Below, one piece after another: positions 17,783-26,483 of a stretch of 64,000 nt of DNA (the first letter of the stretch is position 1; each line of letters begins with the position of its first letter). The position numbers and the translations under genes were made by a program. Origin of the DNA: Janthinobacterium lividum (GTDB lineage: Bacteria; Pseudomonadota; Gammaproteobacteria; Burkholderiales; Burkholderiaceae_D); assembly GCF_034424625.1 (NCBI RefSeq), contig NZ_CP139976.1, positions 2,170,001 to 2,234,000 on the forward strand, written 5' to 3'. Below the pieces are notes generated by a model. The model did no database searches. It was not told where the DNA came from and was given only the letters and a program-made list of their open reading frames with translations.

Positions 17783-20700
17783 TTGTCCGCACGTATCCTG
17801 ATTATTGAAGATAACGCCACCAATATGGAATTGATGGTGTATTTGCTGCGTGCCTTCGGGTACACGCCGCTGGCCGCCTATGACGGCGAAGAGGGCGTGC
17901 GCATGGCGCGCAGCGAATTGCCGGACTTGATCATTTGCGACGTGCATTTGCCCAAGCTCGATGGCTATGGCGTGGTGGCCGAGCTGAAGAAAGATCCGCA
18001 GCTGCGCAATATCCCGGCCCTGGCCGTGACGGCGCTGGCCATGGTGGGCGACCGCGAACGTCTGCTCGAAGCGGGTTTCAATGGCTACATCGGCAAGCCG
18101 ATCGAGCCCGACCTGTTCGTCGCGGAGCTGGAATCTTTTTTACCCGGGGCGCCGTCGACGCCAGTTAAAAACGACATAGCCACCATCCTGATCGTCGATG
18201 ATCATGTGCTGAACCGCGAATTCCTGACCGCTTTGCTCGGTTACGGCGGCCACCGCCTGCTGGAAGCGGCGAATGGCGCCGATGCGCTGGAAATCCTGCG
18301 CACCGAGCGGCCGGACCTGATCATCTCCGACATCCTCATGCCGAACATGGACGGCTATGAATTCGTCACGCGCGTGCATGCCGATCCCGCGCTGACCGAC
18401 GTGCCCATCATTTTCTATACGGCCACCTACCGCGAACAGGAAGCGATCTTGCTGGCGCAGGCCTGCGGCGTGCGCTGGGTGCTGCCCAAGCCGTCCGACC
18501 CGGAAGTCATCGTGCGCACCGTCAACGAGGCGCTGGGACTGATGCCGCCGACGGCCCAGGTGGCGGCCACGCCGGGCGCGGGCAGCGCTGCGGCGCCTCC
18601 CGCCACGGGCAAGCTGGCTGGCATCGAGCATCAGGTCAGCGGCTATATCGACGAACTCGAATCGAGCAGCCAGCAGATTTCGCAGCTGGCCAGCCAGCGC
18701 GAGGGCCAGGCCGCCATCCCCGAAGACCTGGGCGTCATGACGGAGCGCCTGTCGCGCTCGCTGTCGAGCCTGCAGGCGGTGAGCCTGCGCCTGACGGCCC
18801 TGATCGAGCTCGGTATCGAACTGGGCGCCGAACGCGATCCGCGCGCCCTGATCGAAGCGGGCTGCAAGGTGGCGCAGAATATCTGCGTCTCCAAGTATGC
18901 CTGCATCGGCGTGCTGGAAGAGGGCGCCGAAAAGCTCAGCTATTTTTCCTCGTGCGGCGCCGAGAAAGACCTCGATCGCATCGCCAGCACACCGCGCACG
19001 GGCATCCTGAACCGCTTGCTGGAACAGCGCCAGCCCTACCGGGTCAACGGCTTGAAGGGCGACCCTGGCGCGCTGGGCCTGCCCGACACGCACCCGCCCG
19101 TGCATTCCTTTCTGGGCGTGGCCATCGCCTCGCGCGAGCGCAGCCACGGCTGGCTGTACCTGGTCGACAAGCTGGGCGCGAATGAATTTTCCGAAGTCGA
19201 CGAGCGCGTCGCCGCCACGGTGGCGGCGCAGATCGCCGTCGCCTACGACAACCTGCTGCTGTACGACGAGATCAAGCGCCACCATGAGCAGCTGACCCTG
19301 GACATGGCGGCGCGCATCCGCCTCGATGAAGACTTGCGCCGCTTCCGCCTGGCGATGGATGCCACGGCCGACGCGATTTTCCTCGTCGACCGCGCCGGCA
19401 TGTGCTTCGTCGACGTCAACCAGACGGCTTGCCGCATGCTCGGTTTCGAGCGCGAGGATTTTCTGCGCGTGGGGCCGGGCCGCGCGCACGAGGGCGAATC
19501 CCAGCTGGAAGAGCTGTACAACAAGCTGCTGGCCGGCGACCAGGGCGGCCCGATGACGGAACTGCAGCTGCAGCGCAAGGACGGTTCGCCGCTGTCGGTG
19601 GAAGTGCAGCGGCGCACCCTGCGCTCGGGGCAGAGCTGGATCCTGGTGGCCGTGGCGCGCGACATCACCGAGCGCAAGGATGCCGAACAGCGCCTGATGA
19701 AGCTGGCGCATTTCGATACCTTGACGGGTTTGCCTAACCGCAGCCAGTTCTACGCCTCGCTGACCCATTCGCTGGCCCAGGCGTCCGAACACCAGTGGGC
19801 CGTGGCCGTGCTGTTCATGGATATCGACCGCTTCAAGAATATCAACGATACCCTGGGCCACACCATCGGCGACGATCTGCTGCGCCAGTTTTCCAGCCGC
19901 CTCGTCGATTGCCTGCGCGTGCGCGATACCATCGGCCGCTTTGGCGGCGATGAATTTGCCACCATCCTGGTACTGCCCGATGGCGCCCAGCATGCCGTGG
20001 GCGTGGTCGACAAGATCCGCGAGGCGATGCGCAAGCCCTTCGACTTGCAGGGCCACGAGGTGACGGTGACGGTCAGCATCGGCATTTCCGTGTACCCCGA
20101 CGATGGCATCGATGCGGACACGTTGATTCAATATGCCGACACGGCCATGTACCGTGCCAAGGAAGCGGGCCGCGACGCCTTCCGCTTCTTCACGGCGGAA
20201 ATGAATGCGCAGTCGATGGCGCGGCTGGACATGGAAAACGCCCTGCGGCGCGCCATCGACAACGAGGAATTCGTGCTGTTCTTCCAGCCCAAGGTGAATA
20301 TCATCTCGGGACGCATCAGCGGCGCAGAGGCGCTGATACGCTGGCGCCGCCCCGGCCACGGCATGGTCTCGCCAGCCCTGTTCATCCCCCTGCTGGAAGA
20401 AACGGGGCTGATCGTGCGCGTCGGTAACTGGGTGCTCGACGAAGCCTGCAGGAAGATCAGCGAGTGGGGCGCCAGCAGCATCGGGCCCGTGCACCTGTCG
20501 GTCAACGTGTCGGGCATCCAGTTTTTCGTCGGCGGCCTGGAAGAGGAGGTGCTCAAGGCGATCCGCAAATACGATATCGCGCCCGAGCTGCTGGAGCTGG
20601 AGCTGACGGAAAGCTCGCTCATGTCGAACGCCGAGGAAACCATCGCCGTGCTGCGCAACCTGAAGGCGCTGGGCATCCAGATTTCCATCGACGATTTCGG

Positions 20701-21421
20701 CACCGGCTATTCCAGCCTGGCCTACCTGAAGCGCTTCCCCATCGACAAGCTGAAGATCGACATCGCCTTCGTGCGCGAAGTGACCAGCAATCCGGACGAC
20801 GCGGCCATCGTGCTGGCCATTATCAGCATGGCGCACAGCATGAAGCTGGAAGTGATCGCCGAAGGCGTGGAAAACGATGCGCAGCTGGCCTATTTGCGGC
20901 GCCACGGCTGCGACGAGATGCAGGGTTATTACTTCAGCCGTCCCGTGCCGCACGAGGAATTCGAACAGATGCTGATGAAAGGCACGCTGCTGCAGGCGCC
21001 GCAGGATGCCGGTGGCGAAGAGCAGCAAACCTTGCTGATCGTCGACGACGATGTCTTCATGCTCGATGTGCTCAGCGACTTCCTGGCGCAGGACGGCTAC
21101 CGCATCCTCACGGCGCAGACGGCCGCCGAAGGCTTCGACATCCTGGCGCGCCACAAGGTGCAGGTGATCCTGTGCGACCAGTGCATGCCGCTCATGAGCG
21201 GCACCGAATTCATGGAGCGGGTCAAGCACCTGTGTCCCGACACCTTCCGCATCATGCTGTCGGCCTTTGCCGACCTGACGCCCATCATGGCGGCCATCAA
21301 CCGCGGCGCCGTCGACCGCTTCTATACCAAGCCGTGGAAAGGCGCCGTGCTGCGCGAGAATATCCGCGAAGGCTTCCGCCTGCACAAGCTGCTGCATGGC
21401 CAGGTGAAGGCGGCGGCCTAG
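17783..21421 (+). CDS. Multidomain REC-REC-GAF-PAS-GGDEF-EAL-REC signalling protein
   Basis: 1212 residues. The start is TTG at 17783: GGGGG lies 7 nt upstream and the receiver domain begins immediately. Domains: REC1 (about 3-120, Asp53), REC2 (about 132-250, ILIVDDHVLNRE), a coiled linker, GAF (about 345-490), PAS (about 515-625), GGDEF (about 635-795, intact GGDEF at 721-725 with an RVRD inhibitory site five residues before it), EAL (about 810-1060, EAL at 849-851, IDDFGTGYSSLAYLKRFPID), and REC3 (about 1075-1195, TLLIVDDDVFML, RpfG-like KPW). Both cyclase and phosphodiesterase motifs look intact, so it may make or degrade c-di-GMP. It has no neighbouring kinase. Confidence 0.93.
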   Translation: MSARILIIEDNATNMELMVYLLRAFGYTPLAAYDGEEGVRMARSELPDLIICDVHLPKLDGYGVVAELKKDPQLRNIPALAVTALAMVGDRERLLEAGFNGYIGKPIEPDLFVAELESFLPGAPSTPVKNDIATILIVDDHVLNREFLTALLGYGGHRLLEAANGADALEILRTERPDLIISDILMPNMDGYEFVTRVHADPALTDVPIIFYTATYREQEAILLAQACGVRWVLPKPSDPEVIVRTVNEALGLMPPTAQVAATPGAGSAAAPPATGKLAGIEHQVSGYIDELESSSQQISQLASQREGQAAIPEDLGVMTERLSRSLSSLQAVSLRLTALIELGIELGAERDPRALIEAGCKVAQNICVSKYACIGVLEEGAEKLSYFSSCGAEKDLDRIASTPRTGILNRLLEQRQPYRVNGLKGDPGALGLPDTHPPVHSFLGVAIASRERSHGWLYLVDKLGANEFSEVDERVAATVAAQIAVAYDNLLLYDEIKRHHEQLTLDMAARIRLDEDLRRFRLAMDATADAIFLVDRAGMCFVDVNQTACRMLGFEREDFLRVGPGRAHEGESQLEELYNKLLAGDQGGPMTELQLQRKDGSPLSVEVQRRTLRSGQSWILVAVARDITERKDAEQRLMKLAHFDTLTGLPNRSQFYASLTHSLAQASEHQWAVAVLFMDIDRFKNINDTLGHTIGDDLLRQFSSRLVDCLRVRDTIGRFGGDEFATILVLPDGAQHAVGVVDKIREAMRKPFDLQGHEVTVTVSIGISVYPDDGIDADTLIQYADTAMYRAKEAGRDAFRFFTAEMNAQSMARLDMENALRRAIDNEEFVLFFQPKVNIISGRISGAEALIRWRRPGHGMVSPALFIPLLEETGLIVRVGNWVLDEACRKISEWGASSIGPVHLSVNVSGIQFFVGGLEEEVLKAIRKYDIAPELLELELTESSLMSNAEETIAVLRNLKALGIQISIDDFGTGYSSLAYLKRFPIDKLKIDIAFVREVTSNPDDAAIVLAIISMAHSMKLEVIAEGVENDAQLAYLRRHGCDEMQGYYFSRPVPHEEFEQMLMKGTLLQAPQDAGGEEQQTLLIVDDDVFMLDVLSDFLAQDGYRILTAQTAAEGFDILARHKVQVILCDQCMPLMSGTEFMERVKHLCPDTFRIMLSAFADLTPIMAAINRGAVDRFYTKPWKGAVLRENIREGFRLHKLLHGQVKAAA

Positions 21422-21556
21422 GTTCTGGCCGCCGCGTGCGCTGGCGCACCTTGAGCAGCCGCTTTCTATCGAATTAGACCCCCGTCTCTAGTTTTGCTCA
21501 CTAGAATAAAATGCATCCATGAAGTGGCATGGCCTTTCACATGACGGGAGCTGGCG

Positions 21557-22174
21557 ATGGTGAAGAAATTGAAGGAACCGACGGAAGACAAGGAATTGGC
21601 AAGCGCCGTGCGTTCTTCCGCGCAGCAGATCTGGCAAGCGGGCCTCGGTGCCTTTGCCAAGGCGCAGGAAGAGGGCGGGCGCGTGTTTTCCAAGCTGGTA
21701 AAGGAAGGCACGGAATTCCAGAAGCGCGCCGAAGACAAGGTGGCCGGTGTCAGCGACAGTGTCAGCAAGCTGGCCGATGGCGTGGGCAAGCAGGCCAGCG
21801 GCTCCTGGGACAAGCTGGAACAGGTGTTTGAAGAGCGCGTCGCGCGCGCCCTGGCCACCATTGGCGTGCCCACGCAACAGGACCTCGCCGCGCTGCACGC
21901 GCAGATCGATGCCTTGAGCCGGCAAGTGGCGGCGCTGTCGGCCAAGGCCGCGCCGGCGCCCAGGCCGAAGGCTGCGGCCAAGCCCGCCGTGAAGGCGGCG
22001 CCGAAAGCCGTACCGAAAACCGCGCCAAAAACCGCACCGAAAGCGGCCGTCGCCAAGGCCACGGCCAAGCCGGCAGCCAGGGCTACGCCGCGCGCCGCAG
22101 CCAAACCGGTGAGCAAGCCGCTCAGCAAACCGGCGGCGAGACCGGCGGCGAAGAAAAAAGCGCCGGCCGCCTGA
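21557..22174 (+). CDS. Phasin-type polyhydroxyalkanoate granule protein (PhaF/PhaI-like)
   Basis: 205 residues with a GGGAG ribosome site. The N-terminal phasin domain (about 10-130) has SSAQQIWQAGLGAFAKAQEEG, the family hallmark, then amphipathic helices. The tail (about 135-205) is an Ala/Lys/Pro repeat of the AAPKA type, like PhaF and histone H1-like proteins, which binds DNA non-specifically. Known role: coats PHA granules and links them to the nucleoid for partition at division. A PhaD-like TetR regulator follows. Confidence 0.88.
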   Translation: MVKKLKEPTEDKELASAVRSSAQQIWQAGLGAFAKAQEEGGRVFSKLVKEGTEFQKRAEDKVAGVSDSVSKLADGVGKQASGSWDKLEQVFEERVARALATIGVPTQQDLAALHAQIDALSRQVAALSAKAAPAPRPKAAAKPAVKAAPKAVPKTAPKTAPKAAVAKATAKPAARATPRAAAKPVSKPLSKPAARPAAKKKAPAA

Positions 22175-22193
22175 GCTGGCGCCGCATTCCTCC

Positions 22194-22218
22194 AGCCTGC
22201 TCGCGCAGGCTTTTTTTT
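22194..22218 (+). terminator. Intrinsic terminator after the phasin gene
   Basis: AGCCTGC, loop TCGC, GCAGGCT, then eight T's. It separates the phasin gene from the TetR gene. Confidence 0.9.
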
Positions 22219-22312
22219 GCCTGCGTTTTTCGCCGGCGGCCAGGGGCGGAGTGTTTCATTATGGCTATTTTAGGTGGTATGCTTGAGGCAGAACACAGAG
22301 AGATTGCCCGCC

Positions 22313-22984
22313 ATGCTACAAAAAGCACCACGCCGTACCCGCGAACGCATCCTGGAGTTGTCGCTGCGCCTGTTCAATGAGTTTGGTGAGCCGAATATCA
22401 CGACGACCGTGATTGCCGAAGAGATGAACATTTCGCCCGGCAACCTGTATTACCACTTCCGTAACAAGGACGACATCGTCAATTCGATCTTCGTCCAGTT
22501 CGAGGCGGAAATCGAACGCATCCTGACCGTGCCCGACGGTCGCCGCTCGAATATCGAGGATGTCTGGCTGTATTTGCACCTGATGTTCGAACTGATCTGG
22601 CGCTACCGCTTTTTCTATCGCGACCTCAATGATTTGCTGTCGCGCAACCGCAAACTGGAATTGCACTTCAAGCTGATCCTGGCGCACAAGATCAAGGTGG
22701 CCACGCAGCTGTGCGAAGACTTGCGCAGCGAACAGTCGCTGGAAGCGTCGGACATGGAAATTGCTGCGATGGCGACGAATATGGTGGTTGTCGCCACCTA
22801 CTGGCTGTCGTACGAGTATGTGCGCAACCCGCGCAAGTACAGCGAGCAGCAATCGATGTCCGATGCGCTGGCGCGCGGCTGCTACCAGGTGCTGTCCCTG
22901 ATCGGCCCGTATCTGCGCAATGAAACGCATTTGCTGTTTCGCAAACTGTCGGAAGAGTACGTGACGAAACTCAAGAACGACTGA
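22313..22984 (+). CDS. TetR/AcrR-family regulator, PhaD-like
   Basis: 223 residues from the ATG at 22313; an upstream GTG (22274) is in frame but adds an odd leader. The helix-turn-helix at about 8-55 reads RERILELSLRLFNEFGEPN, then NISPGNLYYHFRNKDDIV, closely resembling PhaD of Pseudomonas PHA clusters. The C-terminal ligand domain is all-helical. Adjacent to a phasin gene, so control of PHA granule genes is likely; this is inferred from family and context. It is followed 41 nt later by a TPR-like gene. Confidence 0.85.
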   Translation: MLQKAPRRTRERILELSLRLFNEFGEPNITTTVIAEEMNISPGNLYYHFRNKDDIVNSIFVQFEAEIERILTVPDGRRSNIEDVWLYLHLMFELIWRYRFFYRDLNDLLSRNRKLELHFKLILAHKIKVATQLCEDLRSEQSLEASDMEIAAMATNMVVVATYWLSYEYVRNPRKYSEQQSMSDALARGCYQVLSLIGPYLRNETHLLFRKLSEEYVTKLKND

Positions 22985-23025
22985 CGCGGCTGCTGGCGCC
23001 ACGTCGCTATTTACAGGAGAGATAT

Positions 23026-23799
23026 ATGGCTTGGAAACAATTTCCCTATCCGGACGAGGCATATGTCTACACGCCGCAAACCCTGGAAGCGGCCTGGGCG
23101 CGCCTGCATGCGGGCGACGTGGAACCCTTTCCCACGCACTCTGCGCTGGTGCAAGCCTGGCTGGCCTTCCATGCGGGCGACTTCGAGCGCGCCGTGAAGC
23201 TGGGCCTGGCCGTCGGCGTGCCCGGTTATGCGGTGGCGCACAAGGCGACCTGCATCTACGCCACGCACCTGGAAGTGGACGACAGCCGGAAACTCGACAT
23301 GTACGAAGAAGTCGCGGAGCGCTGCGAGCGCCAGCAGAGCGAGCAGCCGGACAATCCGGCCGGCTACTACTGGCATGCCTACAGCCTGGGCCGTTATGCG
23401 CTGGGCACGTCCGTCGTCAAGGCCCTGGCGCAAGGCATGGGCGCGCGCGTGCGCAACAGCCTGGACCGCACGATGACGGTGTCGCCCATGCATGCGGAAG
23501 CGCATATCGCGTTTGGGATTTATCATACGGAAATTATCGACAAAGTCGGTGCCATGATAGGCAGCCTGACCTACGGCGCCAACAAGGAAGACGGCTATCA
23601 GCACTTCAAGACGGCACTGGCCCTGACGCCGTATTCGGCGCTGGCGCACAGCGAATATGCGCGCGCCTTGAACATGCTCGACGGAAAGAAAAAGCTGGCG
23701 GAAGCGCTGGCACTGTATGAAAAGGCGGCCGAGTGCGAGGCACTGGACGCCAAGGAGCGCCTCGAGGTCGAGGCGGCGATCGATGAATTGAAAGGGTAG
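23026..23799 (+). CDS. Conserved TPR-like hypothetical protein
   Basis: 257 residues with a strong CAGGAGAGA ribosome site. No signal peptide. The sequence is helical with degenerate tetratricopeptide-type pairs, for example AWLAFHAGDFERAVKLGLAV, KTALALTPYSALAHSEYARAL and LAEALALYEKAAECEAL. No catalytic motif is recognisable. It lies between the PhaD-like regulator and a LOG-family gene, 8 nt before the latter, so those two are probably co-transcribed. A scaffold role is a guess from the repeats only. Confidence 0.75.
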   Translation: MAWKQFPYPDEAYVYTPQTLEAAWARLHAGDVEPFPTHSALVQAWLAFHAGDFERAVKLGLAVGVPGYAVAHKATCIYATHLEVDDSRKLDMYEEVAERCERQQSEQPDNPAGYYWHAYSLGRYALGTSVVKALAQGMGARVRNSLDRTMTVSPMHAEAHIAFGIYHTEIIDKVGAMIGSLTYGANKEDGYQHFKTALALTPYSALAHSEYARALNMLDGKKKLAEALALYEKAAECEALDAKERLEVEAAIDELKG

Positions 23800-23807
23800 G
23801 GATTACT

Positions 23808-24356
23808 GTGATCAAGGCTTTATGTGTGTACTGTGGCGCCAATGCGGGCGTCTCGCCGGACTATGCCGTGGCGGCGCGCGAACTGGCGCGCGTGCTGGTG
23901 GCGGAAAATATCTCGCTTGTATATGGCGGCGGCAAGGTGGGCCTGATGGGCGTGATCGCCGATGAAGTGCTGCGCCTGGGCGGCGAAGTGACGGGCGTGA
24001 TTCCCACCCAGCTGGTCGAGCGCGAAGTGGGCCACACGGGCTTGACGCGCCAGTTCATCGTGAAGGACATGCATGAGCGCAAGGCGATGATGGCCAGCCT
24101 GTCTGACGCCTTCATCGCCATGCCCGGCGGCTATGGCACCCTGGAAGAGCTGTTCGAGATGCTCACGTGGGCCCAGCTGGGCTTGCACGCCAAGCCCATC
24201 GGCTTGCTCAATGTCGACCGTTTCTATGATGGCTTGATCGCTTTCGTGCAAAACGGCAAGGAACAGGGCTTTATCCGCCCGCAGCACGCGGCGTTCCTGA
24301 ATGCCGACGCCGATCCTGCCGCGCTGGTGCAGCGCCTGAAGGAGTGCGCGCCTTAA
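23808..24356 (+). CDS. LOG-family protein (cytokinin riboside 5'-monophosphate phosphoribohydrolase type)
   Basis: 182 residues, GTG start at 23808 with AGGGAT just upstream. The Rossmann fold begins KALCVYCGANAGVSP. The catalytic signature PGGYGTLEELFEMLTWAQLG (about 105-124) and YGGGKVGLMG are intact. Known family activity: hydrolysis of nucleoside 5'-monophosphates (AMP or cytokinin nucleotides) at the N-glycosidic bond. The physiological substrate in bacteria is often unknown. It ends in a good terminator. Confidence 0.9.
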   Translation: MIKALCVYCGANAGVSPDYAVAARELARVLVAENISLVYGGGKVGLMGVIADEVLRLGGEVTGVIPTQLVEREVGHTGLTRQFIVKDMHERKAMMASLSDAFIAMPGGYGTLEELFEMLTWAQLGLHAKPIGLLNVDRFYDGLIAFVQNGKEQGFIRPQHAAFLNADADPAALVQRLKECAP

Positions 24357-24381
24357 TCTTTCTTCATAGAAATTGACAGGG

Positions 24382-24413
24382 AGCCATGCGCTGCGCAGTG
24401 CATGGCTTTTTTT
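24382..24413 (+). terminator. Intrinsic terminator after the LOG gene
   Basis: AGCCATGC (24382-24389), a 10-nt loop, GCATGGCT (24400-24407), then a run of T's. Confidence 0.88.
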
Positions 24414-24660
24414 ATTTCCACACGGGAAAATTGATCGCGCTCAATGATTCAATTGATAAATATATGTCCATAATATTTCTCTCTATGCATGTTATTTTGA
24501 AAATGAAGATGCTTTTTAATTATGGTTGTGGTCTACTTGTCCTGTTCAAAAGTTAGGACTATCGGACACCCGTGAGCGCGACAAGACTCCTAAAAAACGG
24601 TGCCGAGCCATTTCAAGTTGCCACAGCCACGCTACTTCATCATCTCGAAAGGATGCTATT

Positions 24661-25266
24661 TTGAAACCTATGACCCTCTTGCGCGCGACCGCTGTCGCCG
24701 CCATTCTTGCAGCCGCTGGCGGTGCTCAGGCGCAGACGACGACGATCGGCTTCGATTCGCTCGAACATCCCGGCTACTTTGGTTCCGTATTCAATTCCTA
24801 CTCCGAAGGCGGCTATAACTTTGACAGCAGCTTCCTGGGCCTGTTGAGCTCGGCACATCAGGATAGCTTCGCTTATGCCGGCTCGGCCGGCCTGGGTGCG
24901 ACAGCCCTGTCGACAACGACCTTGTCGCGCGCCGATGGCGCCGCTTTCTCGCTGAGCTCGATCAGCCTGGCCGATTTCGTGAGCTTGCCTGGTTCCTTCG
25001 ATGTGACCTTTGTCGGCCACCAAGTGGGCGGCGGCACGGTGACCCAGACCTTCAGCCTTGGCGGCGGCCACACCTTTGCCGATTACACGTTTACGGGTTT
25101 CAGCAATCTGCTGTCGGCATCGTGGAAGGAAGGCGCCTTGCACACCTTCCAGGTTGACAATATCTCCGCCACTGTCAGCGCCGTACCGGAACCGGCCACC
25201 TACGGCATGCTGCTGGGCGGACTGGGCCTGCTGGGCTTCATGCTTCGCCGCAAGAACGCCGCCTGA
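24661..25266 (+). CDS. PEP-CTERM sorting-domain exported protein
   Basis: 201 residues if started at the TTG at 24661, which has GAAAGGA 7 nt upstream; the ATG at 24670 would be 16 nt from it. Signal peptide MKPMTLLRATAVAAILAAAG ends near AQAQ. The middle is a Ser/Gly-rich beta domain. The C-terminus is the exosortase sorting signal: VPEPATYGMLLGGLGLLG followed by a FMLRRKNAA end. Known role of the tag: cleavage and surface/extracellular sorting by an exosortase, usually linked to exopolysaccharide. No exosortase gene is in the window. The 247 nt upstream are AT-rich and show no clear promoter. Confidence 0.88.
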   Translation: MKPMTLLRATAVAAILAAAGGAQAQTTTIGFDSLEHPGYFGSVFNSYSEGGYNFDSSFLGLLSSAHQDSFAYAGSAGLGATALSTTTLSRADGAAFSLSSISLADFVSLPGSFDVTFVGHQVGGGTVTQTFSLGGGHTFADYTFTGFSNLLSASWKEGALHTFQVDNISATVSAVPEPATYGMLLGGLGLLGFMLRRKNAA

Positions 25267-25298
25267 GCCTGAACATGGTGCCGGCCATGCCGGCGCAT

Positions 25299-25343
25299 AC
25301 GTAAACAATGCCGCCCAGTGGATGCCGGGCGGCATTGTTACGT
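25299..25343. terminator. Long hairpin between convergent genes
   Basis: ACGTAAACAATGCCGCCC pairs with GGGCGGCATTGTTACGT except for one extra A, with an 11-nt loop. There is no T-tract, but the position between convergent genes suggests a bidirectional terminator or mRNA end stabiliser. Confidence 0.65.
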
Positions 25344-25362
25344 GGACTTCATGATCCTGACT

Positions 25363-25875
25363 TCATGACCACAGGCGCTGGCCTGACAGGTCGAGCTGGG
25401 TCAGGTACAGGCGCACGTCGAATTCATACTGGTGGTATTGCGGTTCCATATACGTGCACAGCTTGTAGAACGCCTTGTCATGCTGCTTTTCTTTTACATG
25501 CGCCAGTTCGTGCACGGCGATCATGCGCAGGAATTCCAGCGGCACTTCCTTGAACATGGTGGCCACGCGGATTTCATGCTTGGCCTTGAGCTTGCCGCCC
25601 TGCACGCGCGAGATCGAGGTATGCAAACCCAGCGCATGCTGGATCACATGGATCTTGCTGTCGAACGCCACCTTGTTGATGGGTTCTGCATTGCGCAGGA
25701 ATTCATTCTTCAAGTCCTGCACATACTGGTATAACGCCTTGTCGTTGCGCACATCGTGCGCGTTCGGATAGCGTTTCAACAGGACGTCGCCCAGCTTGTC
25801 TTGCACGATCAGTTGCTGCACTTGCGCTTGCGTTTGTTCGGAATAGGCGCTCAGGTATTTCAGGGATGGCTGCAT
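25363..25875 (-). CDS. YgjP/M48-like zinc metallopeptidase
   Basis: 170 residues from the ATG at 25875. An ATG at 25929 adds 18 residues of Pro/Arg-rich sequence; neither start has a good Shine-Dalgarno. The zinc motif is VHELAHVKEKQHDKAFYKLC, the HExxH...H pattern of the YgjP/DUF45 group (His-Glu-x-x-His with a third His in the KQHDKAF part). No membrane segment or signal peptide, so cytoplasmic. Known members are poorly characterised metal-dependent hydrolases. It is convergent with the PEP-CTERM gene. Confidence 0.82.
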   Translation of the reverse strand: MQPSLKYLSAYSEQTQAQVQQLIVQDKLGDVLLKRYPNAHDVRNDKALYQYVQDLKNEFLRNAEPINKVAFDSKIHVIQHALGLHTSISRVQGGKLKAKHEIRVATMFKEVPLEFLRMIAVHELAHVKEKQHDKAFYKLCTYMEPQYHQYEFDVRLYLTQLDLSGQRLWS

Positions 25876-26038
25876 GCGGGGAAGGGCGGGGCGGGGCGCG
25901 GAGGTGTCGGTAAGGCGAGAATGTACCATACCGCCGCGCCCCGCGCTGCGCCAGCCCTTGCGCGGGGCCGCCGGGGCCGTCCCGTGCCTTCGTCAAGCCG
26001 CGCTGTCCGGGTAATCCCGGTCAGCCCGTCAGCCCGGA

Positions 26039-26422
26039 TCAGCCCTTGTCGTCTTCTTCCTTGCCACCCTGCCGGCCAGTGTTGCCGCTGCGCGCCGCCG
26101 TGCCGCCGCGGTTTTCATTGGCGCGCTGGGCCGATTGCCGGCTTTCGCCACCCTTGCGGCCTATTTCCGCCATGTGTTCGCGGTTGCGGCTGACGGCTTC
26201 GCCGCCTTTCTGCCCGGCCCGGCGTGCTTCTTCCGAGTCGAATTCATGCGCCGTGCCCTTTTGATGGGCTGCCTGACCGCCCTTGCTGGCAATTTCGCGT
26301 TGCTGCTCCTCATTCATGGCGGCAAAGCCGCGCTTGCTCGTGCCTTTGGCGCTGCCCGATTCGCTGGCTTTCTGGCTGCTGCCAGCGCCTTTGCCCTGTT
26401 CATTACCTTGATTGTTAGCCAT
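26039..26422 (-). CDS. KGG-repeat stress-induced protein
   Basis: 127 residues from the ATG at 26422, which has AAGGAG correctly spaced. Very hydrophilic, rich in Gly, Gln, Lys, Ser and Arg. Three KGG-type repeats: RGFAAMNEEQQREIASKGGQ, then a segment ending AGQKGGEA, then one ending IGRKGGES. This is the general-stress GsiB/KGG family, thought to act as disordered hydration-type proteins. It lies 61 nt downstream of a phasin gene on the same strand, so co-expression is possible. Confidence 0.88.
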   Translation of the reverse strand: MANNQGNEQGKGAGSSQKASESGSAKGTSKRGFAAMNEEQQREIASKGGQAAHQKGTAHEFDSEEARRAGQKGGEAVSRNREHMAEIGRKGGESRQSAQRANENRGGTAARSGNTGRQGGKEEDDKG

Positions 26423-26483
26423 GTCGCTCTCCTTGCTATCGAGTGGGGGTCCAGTGTTCAACTCACGTATTTAATTCAAGTCT

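Noticed and set aside
18140..21397. Long minus-strand open frame opposite the GGDEF-EAL gene
   Set aside because: Composition of a shadow frame; the plus strand has unmistakable domains throughout.
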